Of a stretch of DNA of 64,000 nucleotides, positions 21,249 through 32,015 are shown in pieces; position 1 is the stretch's first letter; each line of letters starts with the position of its first letter. Made by a program: the position numbers and the translations under genes. The notes under the pieces were generated by a model that saw only the letters and a program-made list of their open reading frames with translations, ran no database searches and was not told the DNA's origin. This DNA comes from Isoetes taiwanensis (taxonomy: Eukaryota > Streptophyta > Lycopodiopsida > Isoetales > Isoetaceae), in assembly GCA_021234155.1 (NCBI GenBank), contig JAJEKV010000053.1:9931798-9995797 (forward strand). The letters run 5' to 3'.

Positions 21249-22432
21249 ACAATCACAGCAGGCGTAACAAGAACAGATATCTCTTCTCTTACCTATCCTA
21301 TCTTGTGTGGTTGGGTGCTTTTGATCAAATACAGGTTGGCTTCATGATGGTAGGCCACACTCATGATGACATTGATGCGCTCTTTGGTAACTATTCAACG
21401 TTAATGCGCAGGTCGGATGCTCTAACTATTCCAGAACTAATGCAACTCTTCCGAGAATGTAGCACAAAGGCACCGACACCATACCTTGTTACCGAGGTTC
21501 CCGATTGGAAGGGGTTCGTAAAAGGTTACATTCCTGATAAGAAGGACCGTTTGGTTGGTCACTTGGAGCCCCTGTTATTCAAGTTCTGCATCAACGATGG
21601 GTGGCCATTAATGTATTACAAGATGAGACCTGGTCATAGAGAATGGTTGCCAGAAAAGGGTATTCGGATGTGGAAAGCAGATGACAATGGTTTGCCAAAG
21701 ATACCAATTGGCTCGCCAAGACCGTCGTTGCCATATGCATGCCTCAAGGACATAGGAGCATTGAGATCGCCCATTCGCGAAATACATTATGCATTGGGCT
21801 AACATCTCCGTGGCTGGTGTGAACTCGTGGTCTAAATACCTACATGAACGAGGTCATGGACTATTCGGGTGATGCGATGCGTGTGCTAGGTGAAGTACCC
21901 CCGCAATCCGTAAATTCGTAACTTCCGCCCCAAACAAGGCAAGTTGTGCTTCAAGAGCCCCGAATCTATTCAGTCGATCGATATGACGCCCCCGCCGTCT
22001 ATGTTGGGCCTGCTAAGGATAAACCCAAGAATGCAAGTGGAGATATTTGACCCATACCAAGATGTACGTAAAGGTATGTTTCTTCTTGTGAGACCAAAGG
22101 CCGATGCATGTCCTACATGGTTAGCGTATGCGAAGAGGATCCAATACAAGATCCCACCCCTCATTATAACGAGGTTTTTGTTTCTTGGTGGGAGCCTGGC
22201 TAGGAAAGGCACCCCGCACGCTCAACAATGACGGGGACTGCCGGCATAAGAAGTGGAGGCCGAATCCTAATGACAGACCACGCTATCGCCTCTCAAAATG
22301 ATAGACTATGCTTGGTCCGTGGAACCGGCCATTATTGGTTGTGATACCTCCCACCGCCGGAATCCAAATTCTGAGAATTGCTTGCTAAAGAGGCATCCGA
22401 TGATGGAGATGAAACTTGAGTCTTACAGGTAC
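21249..22432 (+). CDS. DUF7869-type protein, C-terminal part, broken frames
   Basis: After the TAG the frame continues with RNKNRYLFSYLSYLVWLGAF, then VGFMMVGHTHDDIDALFGNY (the HTHxDID signature of DUF7869 proteins, at 21353-21373) and open sequence to 21802. Later pieces in other frames are MQVEIFDPYQDVRKGMFLLV, VFVSWWEPG (the usual WW-E-P end of this family) and IDYAWSVEPAIIGCD. The similarity ends near 22432 at an ACAG/GTACAT site that could be a donor or just the end. At least three indels separate the pieces. Confidence 0.6.
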
Positions 22433-22558
22433 ATTAAAGCATCTCACACTTTTTATTATCCATAACATCACTATAATAGACTATTTATTATTCATTACGT
22501 CTTGCATTTTTCATCTTAACACAAGAGCTCTTACACTATAACATGTTGAACAGGTGAT

Positions 22559-22801
22559 TCATTCATCTTCGGGATCTGTAGTAGTGATCCCTGATATCTC
22601 ATAGCTCATGCGCTCAGGAAGCCAAATCAGATGGATCTTCACACGAATTGACGCAGGGCAGCGAATCTCAGCGCCCAAAGCTTTTCTTCGCAGGTAGGGA
22701 TCAAGAAGAAGATGCCTGTCTAGGCAACCAACAAGATCAGAGTGGCTCATTGAGCACTTGATCGCCTCGATGTCGTGAATTGATGAAGGCGAAAAATCCA
22801 T
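22559..22801 (-). CDS. Small paralogous protein A, 80 residues
   Basis: This complete frame starts at ATG 22801 and ends at TGA 22559. It shares many residues with the frame at 23409-23167: an SxxDLxxC core, LDPxLxxKA, then V-K-(V/I)-H-(I/L)-x-W-L-P followed by YE(I/L)xxITxxDxxDE. I see no signal peptide or membrane segment; the C-terminus is acidic. Both genes keep intact frames despite diverging strongly in sequence, which suggests they are translated. The function is unknown, and I do not recognise the family. It lies between the DUF7869 gene and the right terminal repeat. Confidence 0.7.
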   Translation of the reverse strand: MDFSPSSIHDIEAIKCSMSHSDLVGCLDRHLLLDPYLRRKALGAEIRCPASIRVKIHLIWLPERMSYEISGITTTDPEDE

Positions 22802-22850
22802 GGGAGATGAATGAACTTTAGCCCCGAAGTGAGAAGTTTTTATAGTGAGG
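22801..22850 (-). promoter_or_regulatory. TATA-box promoter and short leader of small gene A
   Basis: On the minus strand CACTATAAAA (22837-22846) lies about 36 bases before the ATG. The leader between them aligns with that of gene B, including a CGGGG and a GATCATTCATCT-like/GTTCATTCATCT phrase directly before the CC(C/A)TGG or CCATGG context of the ATG. Confidence 0.55.
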
Positions 22851-23166
22851 TAGAATTATTGGGGTAGACTTTACCCCAATTATTGCGCGTGTATAAGATT
22901 GTTGTATACATAAAAGTATAATACATCTTTCGTATGGATATGTTTTGTGGATTCATGATGGTAGAAATTTGTGTGCTTTAGTAATTCAGGTGTGATTGAA
23001 AAGCTTGCAGATATAGTGGAAGTCGAAGAGCACAACCCTACACTACACTCAGGTATGATACATCAAACAATATTCATTGTGCTATTACATCCTTACATAG
23101 TTTATAGGTGCTCACACCATTATTATATCATAAACAGATACAGTAGTCATCACTGATAACATTGAT

Positions 23167-23409
23167 TCACTCATCATCAACATCAAAGCTCGTGATGCTA
23201 TTCAGCTCATAGATCTCCTGATTAGGAAGCCAGTAAATGTGGACTTTAACACGAGTGAGCTTCTTGCAAGCACTAGCAGGACCATCAGCCTTAGATTGGA
23301 GCCATGGATCAAGATTAACACCATTTCTTGCGCATTCATTCAGATCGTTGTAGCTCAAGTAGCACTTGAAAGATCGGATGTGCTCTGGACGAGGCATCGA
23401 GGATGCCAT
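23167..23409 (-). CDS. Small paralogous protein B, 80 residues
   Basis: This complete frame begins at ATG 23409 and ends at TGA 23167. It has the same length as protein A, the same SxxDL/LDPWL/V-K-V-H-I-Y-W-L-P order and the same Asp/Glu-rich end (FDVDDE). The pair arose by a duplication of roughly 600 bp that also copied the promoter. A transposition accessory role or a DNA-binding/anti-silencing role is possible, but nothing in the sequence fixes it. Confidence 0.7.
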   Translation of the reverse strand: MASSMPRPEHIRSFKCYLSYNDLNECARNGVNLDPWLQSKADGPASACKKLTRVKVHIYWLPNQEIYELNSITSFDVDDE

Positions 23410-23456
23410 GGAAGATGAATGATCTCTACCCCCGAGTCGAGCTGTACTTATAGTGA
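23409..23456 (-). promoter_or_regulatory. TATA-box promoter and short leader of small gene B
   Basis: On the minus strand CACTATAAGT (23447-23456) lies about 38 bases before the ATG. The spacing and the leader phrase ATCATTCATCTTCCATGG match those of gene A. The preservation of both box and leader after strong sequence divergence supports function. Confidence 0.55.
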
Positions 23457-23666
23457 AAATTATTGATGTGAATTATTGGTGTAGAATGTAGGGCCATTAT
23501 TGGGCTTCTACAAGTATCATGTACATGTACAAGTATAACACATAATTTGTATGTATATGTGTATGTTAATTACCTCATGTTAATTGGGCTTGAGAACTAG
23601 GTGAAAGTATTCGTGCTTGAGCAAATAAGGTGTGCTTAAAATTCTCAAAATTGCGTTATTTTATCC

Positions 23667-23685
23667 AATTAATGAAATCATGCTT
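23667..23685 (-). repeat. Right terminal inverted repeat
   Basis: On the minus strand this reads AAGCATGATTTCATTAATT. It is followed on the plus strand by TATAATAGCAC, the first bases of array unit 2. Confidence 0.9.
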
Positions 23686-24630
23686 TATAATAGCACTGCT
23701 TCTTCCTCGCCATCTCCATAGTCGCTCAATGCACACTCCAACCATCTCCATAGTCGTTCAATGCCACGAATATATGTTCTGTAGCATATTTTTCTGCTCC
23801 AAATCCGGTTATACAAGAGAAAAAGCATCAGAGATTTAAACGCAAGAAAAGCCTCCACAACTACAAGAAATAACAGAAAAATGCCGTTGAAATGCTTCTA
23901 AAGAGCCAAATATAGCCATTTAACAAATTTATGGCATTTTTACATAGCAGAGCTATGGTCTTTTTTTGTTTTCGTTTTTTTCATGTTGATTTTTTGTTTC
24001 TCATTCTAACTTAAATCTGTTTTCAATGTTGTAGGCCCAGGTTGTTGGAGTCCCGTGACGGTAAGAACGTGTTTGGATTCCTTGGAAATACCATTTGTGT
24101 TTCTGTTTTTTGTTCGCTTGTGCATGTATTTTGTCCTATGGGAATATAAGAAGATAGAATATGTTTTCCTCACTTCCTCCCTTTTTGTATATTCCATTCG
24201 CCTTACTTATAAGGAATGAACCCGCCAAATTAGTTGGTATGATCCTTATGGTCCGAATATGACGAGTCTGCGGTTATTGTGTGAATACTATGCCTGCAAA
24301 ACTCGACCGGGTTAACCACCCATATCTATTCTTATTATAGTTCTGAATCTTGTTCATAGGTAAATGATAGGGCCCTTGCTTGTAGTCCTTTCTTGCGGCA
24401 GCTTAAAGGAACAAATAAGCTACTCCCGTCAAACTCGAATTTTAAAACAGAGATAAATCTATATGTTCTGTTAGAGCAGTTTTTTTGTTTACATTCTCTG
24501 TAAGACAAGAGATTTTTCCTCCCTGGAGGTTCTTACAATCGCTTTTATGGCCTGTCTTTTGTTTCCTTTTCTCGTAGTCCCTTGTCTATTCTTTTTTTTT
24601 TTGTGGAGTGCTAAGGCTACCCGATTGCAG

Positions 24631-26380
24631 ATGCCGAGATTAGCTTTGCTCGGAGTTTCGGGTTGGCATGCGGGCGTCGCCGCAGCCAAACGAGATCACC
24701 GGCCACATTGTTGTAAAGGAATGGCATCAACTCTACACCTAAATACGACATGGATGTTCCTTGTAGGAAAGGGCTATACGTAAGAAGATGCTTCTCCGAC
24801 TTTCTTAAAGTGGCCTTGAAGGCATATCAAGAACCTAGACTTAAGCATGTCCATGTTAACGGGCCGCCAGCATTGGGAAGTCGGCTTTTATGTGGTAATG
24901 TGGTTATGATGGTAGGGGCGATCCACGGAAATCCTGGGTTAGAGGCGCAGACCGACTTGACTACGATTTGGTAGTGCAGCTTCGTTGTTGGGGACCTAAC
25001 CAAGTCATGGGTGTGCTTTTATCGCAATGGGTCCGTAAGCTACAATGACAAAAGATCCCCCGCTAGCAAGCGTGAAATTTTGCATCCGGTTGATCGAGTT
25101 CATGGGGAACCATTTGGGGAACGTTATGCTCTTTGCCACCCGGATGAGAATAATACGAAGTTTTTGAAAAAAAGTGGGGAGTGCCAGTGGTCACGAAGAT
25201 TTTGCCCCCATGGAGGAAAAAAAAAGACAAAGACGAATTTTATGAGCTAATGCAGATAGAATTGAATCTCACCATACAAGATGTGGAGAGAATTGTTCAA
25301 GAATGGGGCTATGTTCCGAGAGTGATCTTCGAGAAGAATCGCTAGGAAAAGACATATCAAGGCTGCAGTTTGTCATTGACAAGGTGACTCTGCAACATGC
25401 TTCATTTGTTTCTCTGTGAGAAGTTCGGGCTCTTTGAAATGGATCCGGAAACTCGAGGTATGAGGACTACAATCGTAGAGTTTGCTACCGACTACCTTGC
25501 CAATGCATATTTTGACCGCCACCGATGTCAAGAGGGACGAAGTGGTGGCGTTTGTGAAAGCTTCTGAGAATGTCGGTAGATCACCGCCTCTTTGCATGGA
25601 TACGGATACGAATATTGTATGGCTCGTTTACGGCCTGAGAGGCAGACTAGACCGGTAGTAGCATATCAATTGGTGATACTCGAAGCCGCGCGCAATGAAT
25701 GCTTATCCTTCTCGGTTGATACTTGAGGTGGGGAAGAGGAAGATTAGGCATTACAAACATCCGGCTGATATTGAGAAGGCAAGAGAAGCTAGAGAGGATA
25801 TAACACAAAGACGCTTGGCTCCCAATGATGCACAACCCTCTAGTGGACTTTCTCGCTATTCAAACCAAATATTATGGGCCAAAGCAATATCCGAGACACA
25901 CAAAGATTTTGGAGCGTAAACTATTAGAGAGACAAGCAGCTTTCATGTGGGAGATGACGAGGCTATGAAGAGTTAACTTCCTACATCATCGCCACCCGAG
26001 AGCAAAGATTGGAAAAGCAAATGGCTTATTGTGGAAAAATTCTGAAGGGACAGGATAGGGAACGCCATGATAGTTTGCTTCCTTTTATAGGTAGGTACTA
26101 CACCCATTATGAGCTTCCCGTGGGGACTTGTGACAAAGCAAAGAGCCACGTAAACGTTAAAGCTTCAGAATTCAAGTTGCCGAGCCTCGAAAAAGTAAAG
26201 GCAAAGCAGCAGAAGAGATGTTCGATTCTCGAAACAATGGGTCGATATTGCGTAAACAAGTGATGAAAAACAGAAACGCAGTTTGATGATGCAGAACATC
26301 GGCCGGACTAGAGACATTAGAGCGAGTATAGCACCTCCGAGGCCAAGCAACTTGGCATCACGTAAACCGATGCGCACTAT
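24631..26380 (+). pseudogene. P-loop NTPase, Crinkler/RHS-like, unit 2 copy (broken)
   Basis: The main exon follows GATTGCAG at 24630. The Walker A region lies at about 24861-24884, where a missing base at a CCAG breaks the frame. NLTIQDVERIVQEWGY-like sequence is at about 25260-25320 and YPSRLILEVGKRKIRHYKHP at about 25700-25760. All recognisable pieces are in the same order as in units 1, 3 and 4. TAG within TTCCTTGTAGGAAAGG is shared by all four copies and might be a splice acceptor rather than a stop. Confidence 0.45.
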
Positions 26381-27499
26381 GAAGATACGATCGCCACTTA
26401 TGGGCAAGCAGGCGCGGCTCTTTCATTTCTGAAGCTAGGCTTATAGGTGTGGCTATCTCATGATTTCATCGCCTTCATTCATTCCGGCATCGCGATGTCC
26501 GCGAACTGAAAGCTTCCTTCATGGGGATTTTAACTCTCCAATTATGAGGCCGGTTTTTTGTCCGCATGTTTCTTTTTTTTAGGTGCCATGCATATCTATC
26601 AAGTTCCTTAGCAAGTCACCGACATGTTTTCCTGTTAGCAACTCACCTGAAATATCATAGATAAAAGAGAATATTCAACTTAAAAGATACTTACATTATG
26701 TTTTGTCATTAATAATATATGTTCGCCATTGCTATGCAAACATATATGTATGGAAGAGTTTATATCTTATGCACTTAAAAGATGCCCATTATGAACTTGT
26801 GATACGATTGGAACCACATGCTCATGTTATTAGAACCTTGTGGAATCCCGCTTTCACTTTTTGTAACCGATGGATATTGATTTTATAAAATTTAACATTT
26901 TGTTACAAGTCATGTAAACGTTTTATGAGCTAGATTGTTGAGCTTCCTATGAGCTAGATTGAAGCAGATAAGCAATAGACACATAGGGAATCGATGTTCA
27001 GGGAATCGATTGTTCAGGAAATCGATGCCACATGGCATTACCACAATAAACCTCACACAAACTTTCATTTGTTATACAAAAATTGCAATGGTCTTAATGT
27101 ACCTCCATGATCATGCATAAGTAGAATATAAGGTAACTATATTATATCTTCCTAAGGCTCTACATAGGGGGTAATTCTGAAGATTAGCTAACTTCATAAT
27201 TCATGTGTTTTACTCACTCGTCAACACTAATGATGATTGTACAAATGTACAATCAATGCGATTCATCTTGCATTCTGCATATTGACTTCTAGAATGGACA
27301 TACCTGCTACCATAGCTCTCAATATGCAAGAATGCACAACTAATGATACATCCCCCAGCCCCTGCTTTTTAGGTTGCTTGGGTGAGATCTCTCATGCCGA
27401 AAGGGTGTCCCATACCTCTTATGCATAACTCGATGTGTTGCATATCACAAAGCTGATAAATATAATCGGGTCAAGCTCCATTGCTCAAATGGTAGAGCC

Positions 27500-27842
27500 A
27501 GTTTTATTGCTGCATGTTACTTTCTACCTACATCATCTCCTTTTTTGACGAATATGACGTGGATCACGATGAACGATCTGATGATTGCGCAATCCAAATA
27601 CTTGAGAGATGTCATTCTTCTTGGTGATTTTAATGCTCGAAGTGTTGCAATGCAAGCTACTCATCTTACCTATGAGAATGTTCATGAGCTTTATGGATGT
27701 CAACCGACGGCACAAGTTTTCCGCTCAATTATGTAAAGTCCTTGAGCTGGTATGCAATGCTTTAAAGCAATGTTCAAACTATATGTTTAGGCATTACTTG
27801 CAGATAGAAGTAATAGGGAGTGATACTAGTGTTGCTGAGTAA
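27500..27842 (+). pseudogene. LINE endonuclease fragment, unit 2
   Basis: This has the same two-frame structure as at 12840, with VILLGDFNA-type residues, and only scattered base changes relative to units 1 and 3. Confidence 0.55.
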
Positions 27843-28999
27843 ATCATTGCCCAAGTGTTGCAGAGCTTCAACATGCAAAGCGCATAAACTTCACAAAAAA
27901 ACGAGTCCCTTAACTAGAAACGAGCATTTAGCTATGAAAAATCGAGATCATTTTACTTAAAAAATGCGGAACATGTAGCTTGAAACAGAGCATTTTACAA
28001 AAAACAAAGCACTTTGCTTGAGAAACAGAGGGTTCCGCTAAGAGTAACGCTTGCTGCACAATCGGTGTAGAAAACAAGAAAGATCAAAATTACTAGCATA
28101 TGCGCAAACTAGAAAACTATAAAATGCAAAGAAATATAGACTTGCCAAAGAAATGGAAACGCCAGAAAACTAGTATAATAGCACTGCTTCTTCCTCGCCA
28201 TCTCCATAGTCACTCAATGCACACTCCAACCATCTCCATAGTCGTTCAATGCCACGAATATATGTTCTGTAGCATATTTTTCTGCTCCAAATCCGGTTAT
28301 ACAAGAGAAAAAGCATCGAGATTTAAACGCAAGAAAAAGCCTTCACAACTACAAGAAATAACGTAAAAATGCCGTTGAAATGCTTCTAAGGAGCCAGTAG
28401 ATCATTTAACAAAATGGCATTTTTTACATAGCGTGAGCTATGGTCTTTTTTGTTTTCGTGTTTTTTTTCGTTGATTTTTTGTTTCTCATTCTAACTTAAA
28501 TCTGTTTTGAATGTTGTAGGCCCGCTTGTTGGAGCCCCGGTGACGGTAAGAACGTGTTTGGATTCCTTGGAAATACCATTTGTGTTTCGCTTTTTGTTCG
28601 CTTTGTGCATGTATTTTGTCCTATGGGAATATAAGAAGATAGAATATGTTTTCCTCACTTCCTCCCTTTTTGTATATTCCATTAAGCCTTACTTATAAGG
28701 AATGAACCCGCCAAATTAGTTGGTATGATCCTTATGGTCCAGAATATGTCGAGTCTGCAGTTGTGTGAATACTATGCCTGCAAAACTCTGACCTGGTTAA
28801 CCACCCATATCTATTCTTATTATGGTTCTGAATCTTGTTCATAGGTATATGTAGCATAATAACAGGGGGTTTTCTTTGTTTTTTTGTACGCTTTTCACAA
28901 AGGTTTTCCTATGATTTCGTGATGTATTCAAATGGATGTACTAATGCGTACATCTAGAGTGCACCATTTCTGAGCCATTGATTTTAGCCTTTTTTTTTC

Positions 29000-29180
29000 C
29001 AATGGTCAACAACCAATGGCTCACAACAAAAGCTCTTTTTTTTTGTGTGTGTGGTGCATAATGGTCAACAACCAATGGCTCACAACAAAAGCTCTTTTTT
29101 TGTGTGTGTGGTGCATAATGGTCAACAACCAATGGCTCACAATAAAAGCCCTCTTTTTGTGTGTGTGATGCATAATGGGC
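29000..29180. repeat. Minisatellite, about 60-bp unit, three copies
   Basis: The unit AATGGTCAACAACCAATGGC followed by TCACAA(C/T)AAAAGC, a T-run and GTGTGTGTGGTGCAT is repeated three times. Reading frames through it are artefacts of the repeat. Confidence 0.9.
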
Positions 29181-29811
29181 ACATGAAGGGCGCATGTAGT
29201 GCAGTTTCCCTGCCGGCAACACATTTCTTATCATAACTTTTGATCCAGAGCTCTGTTTGAGATGATTTTTATTGCGTTGGAAAGCTCTCTCCGAGATCTT
29301 TTTGATAGTGTATGATATGGATATGTTTGGTTAAGTTATCTATGCTAAAACAGCAATTTTCCGGCCGGGTTTGGTAGGCTTTTACATCCTACCAGCTGAT
29401 TAATACAGGATTGCGCTATTGGATATTGTTTTATGGCTCATTCCGAATGAAGCCTGCAAAAAATTACCATGCATTTTTAGATTTTGAGGCTTCTAGATCC
29501 TTGTGCTAACAAGCAGAAAAGTTTCCCACTTTGGTTTCTCACCACAAGAATCCATGGAGGCCAAAGGTTGTTGTTAAATTCCAGTTGAAAAATGTTTGTG
29601 TATGGGTGTTGCAAACTTTATGACTTTCAGAATAATGGGATCAATCTGCTCTATCTTTATGGTAACTTTTACTTATGTTCTATTTGTTTTATTGTGATGA
29701 AATTCAAAAGCTACAGGTGATGAAAGCCTCAAATGAATTCTAGTTTTTTTCTGGTTGGAATTCTAAAATTTTGTCTCACCGGGGGGGGGGAGGGGGGCTG
29801 TGATGTCCTTA

Positions 29812-30040
29812 AGGCCCCGAAGGGGCCAAAATTTTTTTTTTGCAACACAAACCATTAACATCCAACATATAAAAATTAAACCCCCCAACACATAACAACC
29901 ATTGACATTAACAACCAACACATAACTACCATTGACATTAATTAACACAACCATTGGGTCCAACACATTTAAATTAAAATCCCCCTTAAACCCCCTTTGG
30001 TTTGGGTGCATATTCACACGGGGGGTGACATAGGGCAGCG
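29812..30040. mobile_element. Single arm of the foldback element family
   Basis: The arm starts with the palindrome GGCCCCGAAGGGGCC, an AT run and TGCAACA, and ends CCCCCTTTGGTTTGGGTGCA, TATTCACACGGGG, then GGGCAGCGAGAGC. These phrases match the arms at 44.7-46.0 kb, but the spacer sequence has diverged and the second arm is absent. Confidence 0.65.
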
Positions 30041-30299
30041 AGAGCTGTTGCTTGTAGTCCTTTCTTGCAGCAGTTAAAGGAACAAATAAGCTACTCCCGT
30101 CAAACTCAGCTTAAAACAGAGATAAATCTATATGTTCTGTTAGAGCAGAGTTCTTTTTGTTTACATTCTCTGTAAGACAAGAGATTTTTCCTCCTGGAGG
30201 TTCTTACACTGTTTTATGGCCTGTCTTTTGTTTCCTTTTCTGTAGTCCCTTGTCTATTCTTTCTTTTTGTGTGGAGTGCTAAGGCTACCTGATTGCGGA

Positions 30300-32015
30300 T
30301 GATCTTTGAGAGATTAGCTTTGTTCGGAGTTTCGGTTGGCATGCGACGCGTCATAAGCCAAACGAGATCACCGGCCACATTGTTGTAAAGGAATGGCGAC
30401 ATGGATGTTCCTTGTAGGAAAGGGCTATACGTAAGAAGATGCTTCTCTGACTTTCTTAAAGTGGCCTTGAAGGCATATCAAGAACCTAGACTTAAGCACG
30501 TCCATGTTAACGGGCCGCCAGGCATTGGGAAGTCGGCTTTTATGTGGTGCGTGGTTATGATGGTAGGGGCGATCCACAGAAATCCCGGGTTAGAGGCGAC
30601 CGGGACTTGGACTACGATTTGGTAGTGCAGCTTCGTTGTTGGGGACCTAACCAAGTCATGGGTGTGCTTTTATCGCAATGGGTCCAGTAAGCTACAAATG
30701 ACAAAGATCCCCCCCATTAGCGGCGAGGAAAATTTTTGCATCCGGTTGATCGGTTCATGGGGAACCATTTGGGGAACGTTATGCTCTTTGCCCCGGATGA
30801 GAATAATAATGAAGTTTTTGAAAAATGTGGGGAGTGCCGGTGGTCACGAAGATTCTGCCCCATGGAGGAAAGACAAAGACGAATTTTATGAGCTAATGCA
30901 GATAGAATTGAATCTCACCATACAAGATGTGGAGAAAATTGTTCAAGAATGGGGCTATGTTCCGAGAGTGATCTTCCGAGAAGAATCGCTAGGAAAAAGA
31001 CATATCAAGGCTGCGGTTTGTCATTGACAAGGTGACTCTGCAACATGCTTCATTGTTTCTCTGTGAGAAGTTCAGGCTCTTTGAAATGGATCCCAAACTC
31101 GAGGTATGAGGACTACAATCAGAGTTTGCTACCGACTACCTTGCCAATGCATATTTTGACCGCTTTGGGATGTCAAGAGGGACGAAGTGGTGGCGTTTGT
31201 GAAAGCTTCTGAGAATGTCAGCAAGCATCACCGCCTCTTTGCGTGGATACGGATCACGAATATTGTATGGCTCGTTTCGGCCTGAGAGGCAGACTAGACT
31301 GGTAGCGATATCAATTGGTGATACTCAAGAGCGCGGTACGGGCAAGAAAATGCTTATCCTTCTCAGTTGATACTTGAGGTGGGGAAGAGGAAGATTAGGC
31401 ATTACAAACATCCGGGATATTGAGAAGGCAAGAGAAGCTAGAGAGGATATAACACAAGCACCTTTGGCTCCCAATGATGCACAACCCTCTAGTGGACTTT
31501 CGCTATTCAAACCAAATATTATGGGCCAAAGCAATATCCGAGACGCACAAATTTTTGGAGCGTAAACTATTAGAGACAAGAAAGCTTTCATGTGGGAGAT
31601 GACGAAGCTATGAGGGGTTAACTTCCTACATCATCGTCACTCGAGGCGATTGGAAAAGCAAATGCTTATTGTGGAAAAATTTGAAGGGACAGGATAGGGA
31701 ACGCCATGATAGTTTGCTTCCTTTTATAGGTAGGTACTACACCCATTATGAGCTTCCGTGGGGACTTGTGACAAAGCAGGCAGACCACGTAAACGTTAAA
31801 GCTTCAGGAATTCAAGTTGCCGAGCCCGAAAACGTAAAGGCGCGATAGAAGAGATGTTCGATTCTCTAAACAATGGCCGATATATTGCGAAGCAAGTGAT
31901 GAAAAACAGAAAACGCAGGCTTGATGATGCAGAACATCGGCCGGACTAGAGACATTAGAGCGAAAGTATAGCATCTCCAGGGCTAAGCAACTTGGCATCA
32001 CGTAAACCGATGCAT
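30300..32015 (+). pseudogene. P-loop NTPase, Crinkler/RHS-like, unit 3 copy
   Basis: This copy has the best preserved P-loop: HVHVNGPPGIGKSAFMWCV (about 30498-30554), matching G-x4-G-K-S. It is followed by an open stretch through MMVGAIHRNPGLEA. NLTIQDVEKIVQEWGYVPRV is at about 30909-30970. The expected acceptor TTGCAG reads TTGCGG here (30298), again at a CAG. ATP binding is likely if expressed. Whether the gene is intact cannot be judged because of CAG/CTG-linked indels. Confidence 0.5.

Larger units (their letters stand above)
13507..23685. mobile_element. 10,179-bp TIR element with candidate transposase, methyltransferase and two small genes
   Basis: The left end AAGCATGGTTTCATTAATT (13507-13525) and the reverse complement of the right end (23667-23685) match at 18 of 19 positions. 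TATA flanks both ends (13503-13506 and 23686-23689). Unit 1 DNA stops exactly at the left flank and unit 2 DNA starts exactly at the right flank. The same junction without an insertion (AGTATAATAGCACTGC) is present at 28172 and 33800, so the insertion is directly demonstrated. Because TATA is palindromic, the target duplication could be read as 4, 2 or 0 bp. The element contains a DUF7869 gene on the + strand, a ParB/methyltransferase-like gene on the - strand, and two 80-residue paralogues on the - strand. Confidence 0.9.
23686..28173 (+). repeat. Tandem array unit 2
   Basis: This is a complete unit of about 4.49 kb. It starts TATAATAGCACTGCTTCTTC and runs to ACTAG before the same start phrase at 28174. 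It contains the mini-exon (24034), the NTPase-like main exon and the LINE endonuclease fragment. The part at about 26640-27840 is almost identical to the same part of units 1 and 3, whereas the coding-like part differs at many CAG/CTG triplets. Confidence 0.9.
28850..30047. other. Composite insertion in unit 3
   Basis: Relative to units 1, 2 and 4 (CATAGGTAAATGATAGGGCCCTTGCTTG), the unit is interrupted after CATAGGTA and resumes at GCTTGTAGTCC. The insert holds a 60-bp minisatellite (29000-29180) and, at its right end, one arm of the foldback family seen at 44.7-46 kb. A G-run is present at 29781. No protein-coding gene is recognised in it. Confidence 0.7.

Noticed and set aside
28941-29236. 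Repetitive peptide gene over the 60-bp minisatellite
   Set aside because: The frames follow the period of the DNA repeat and occur in both strands.
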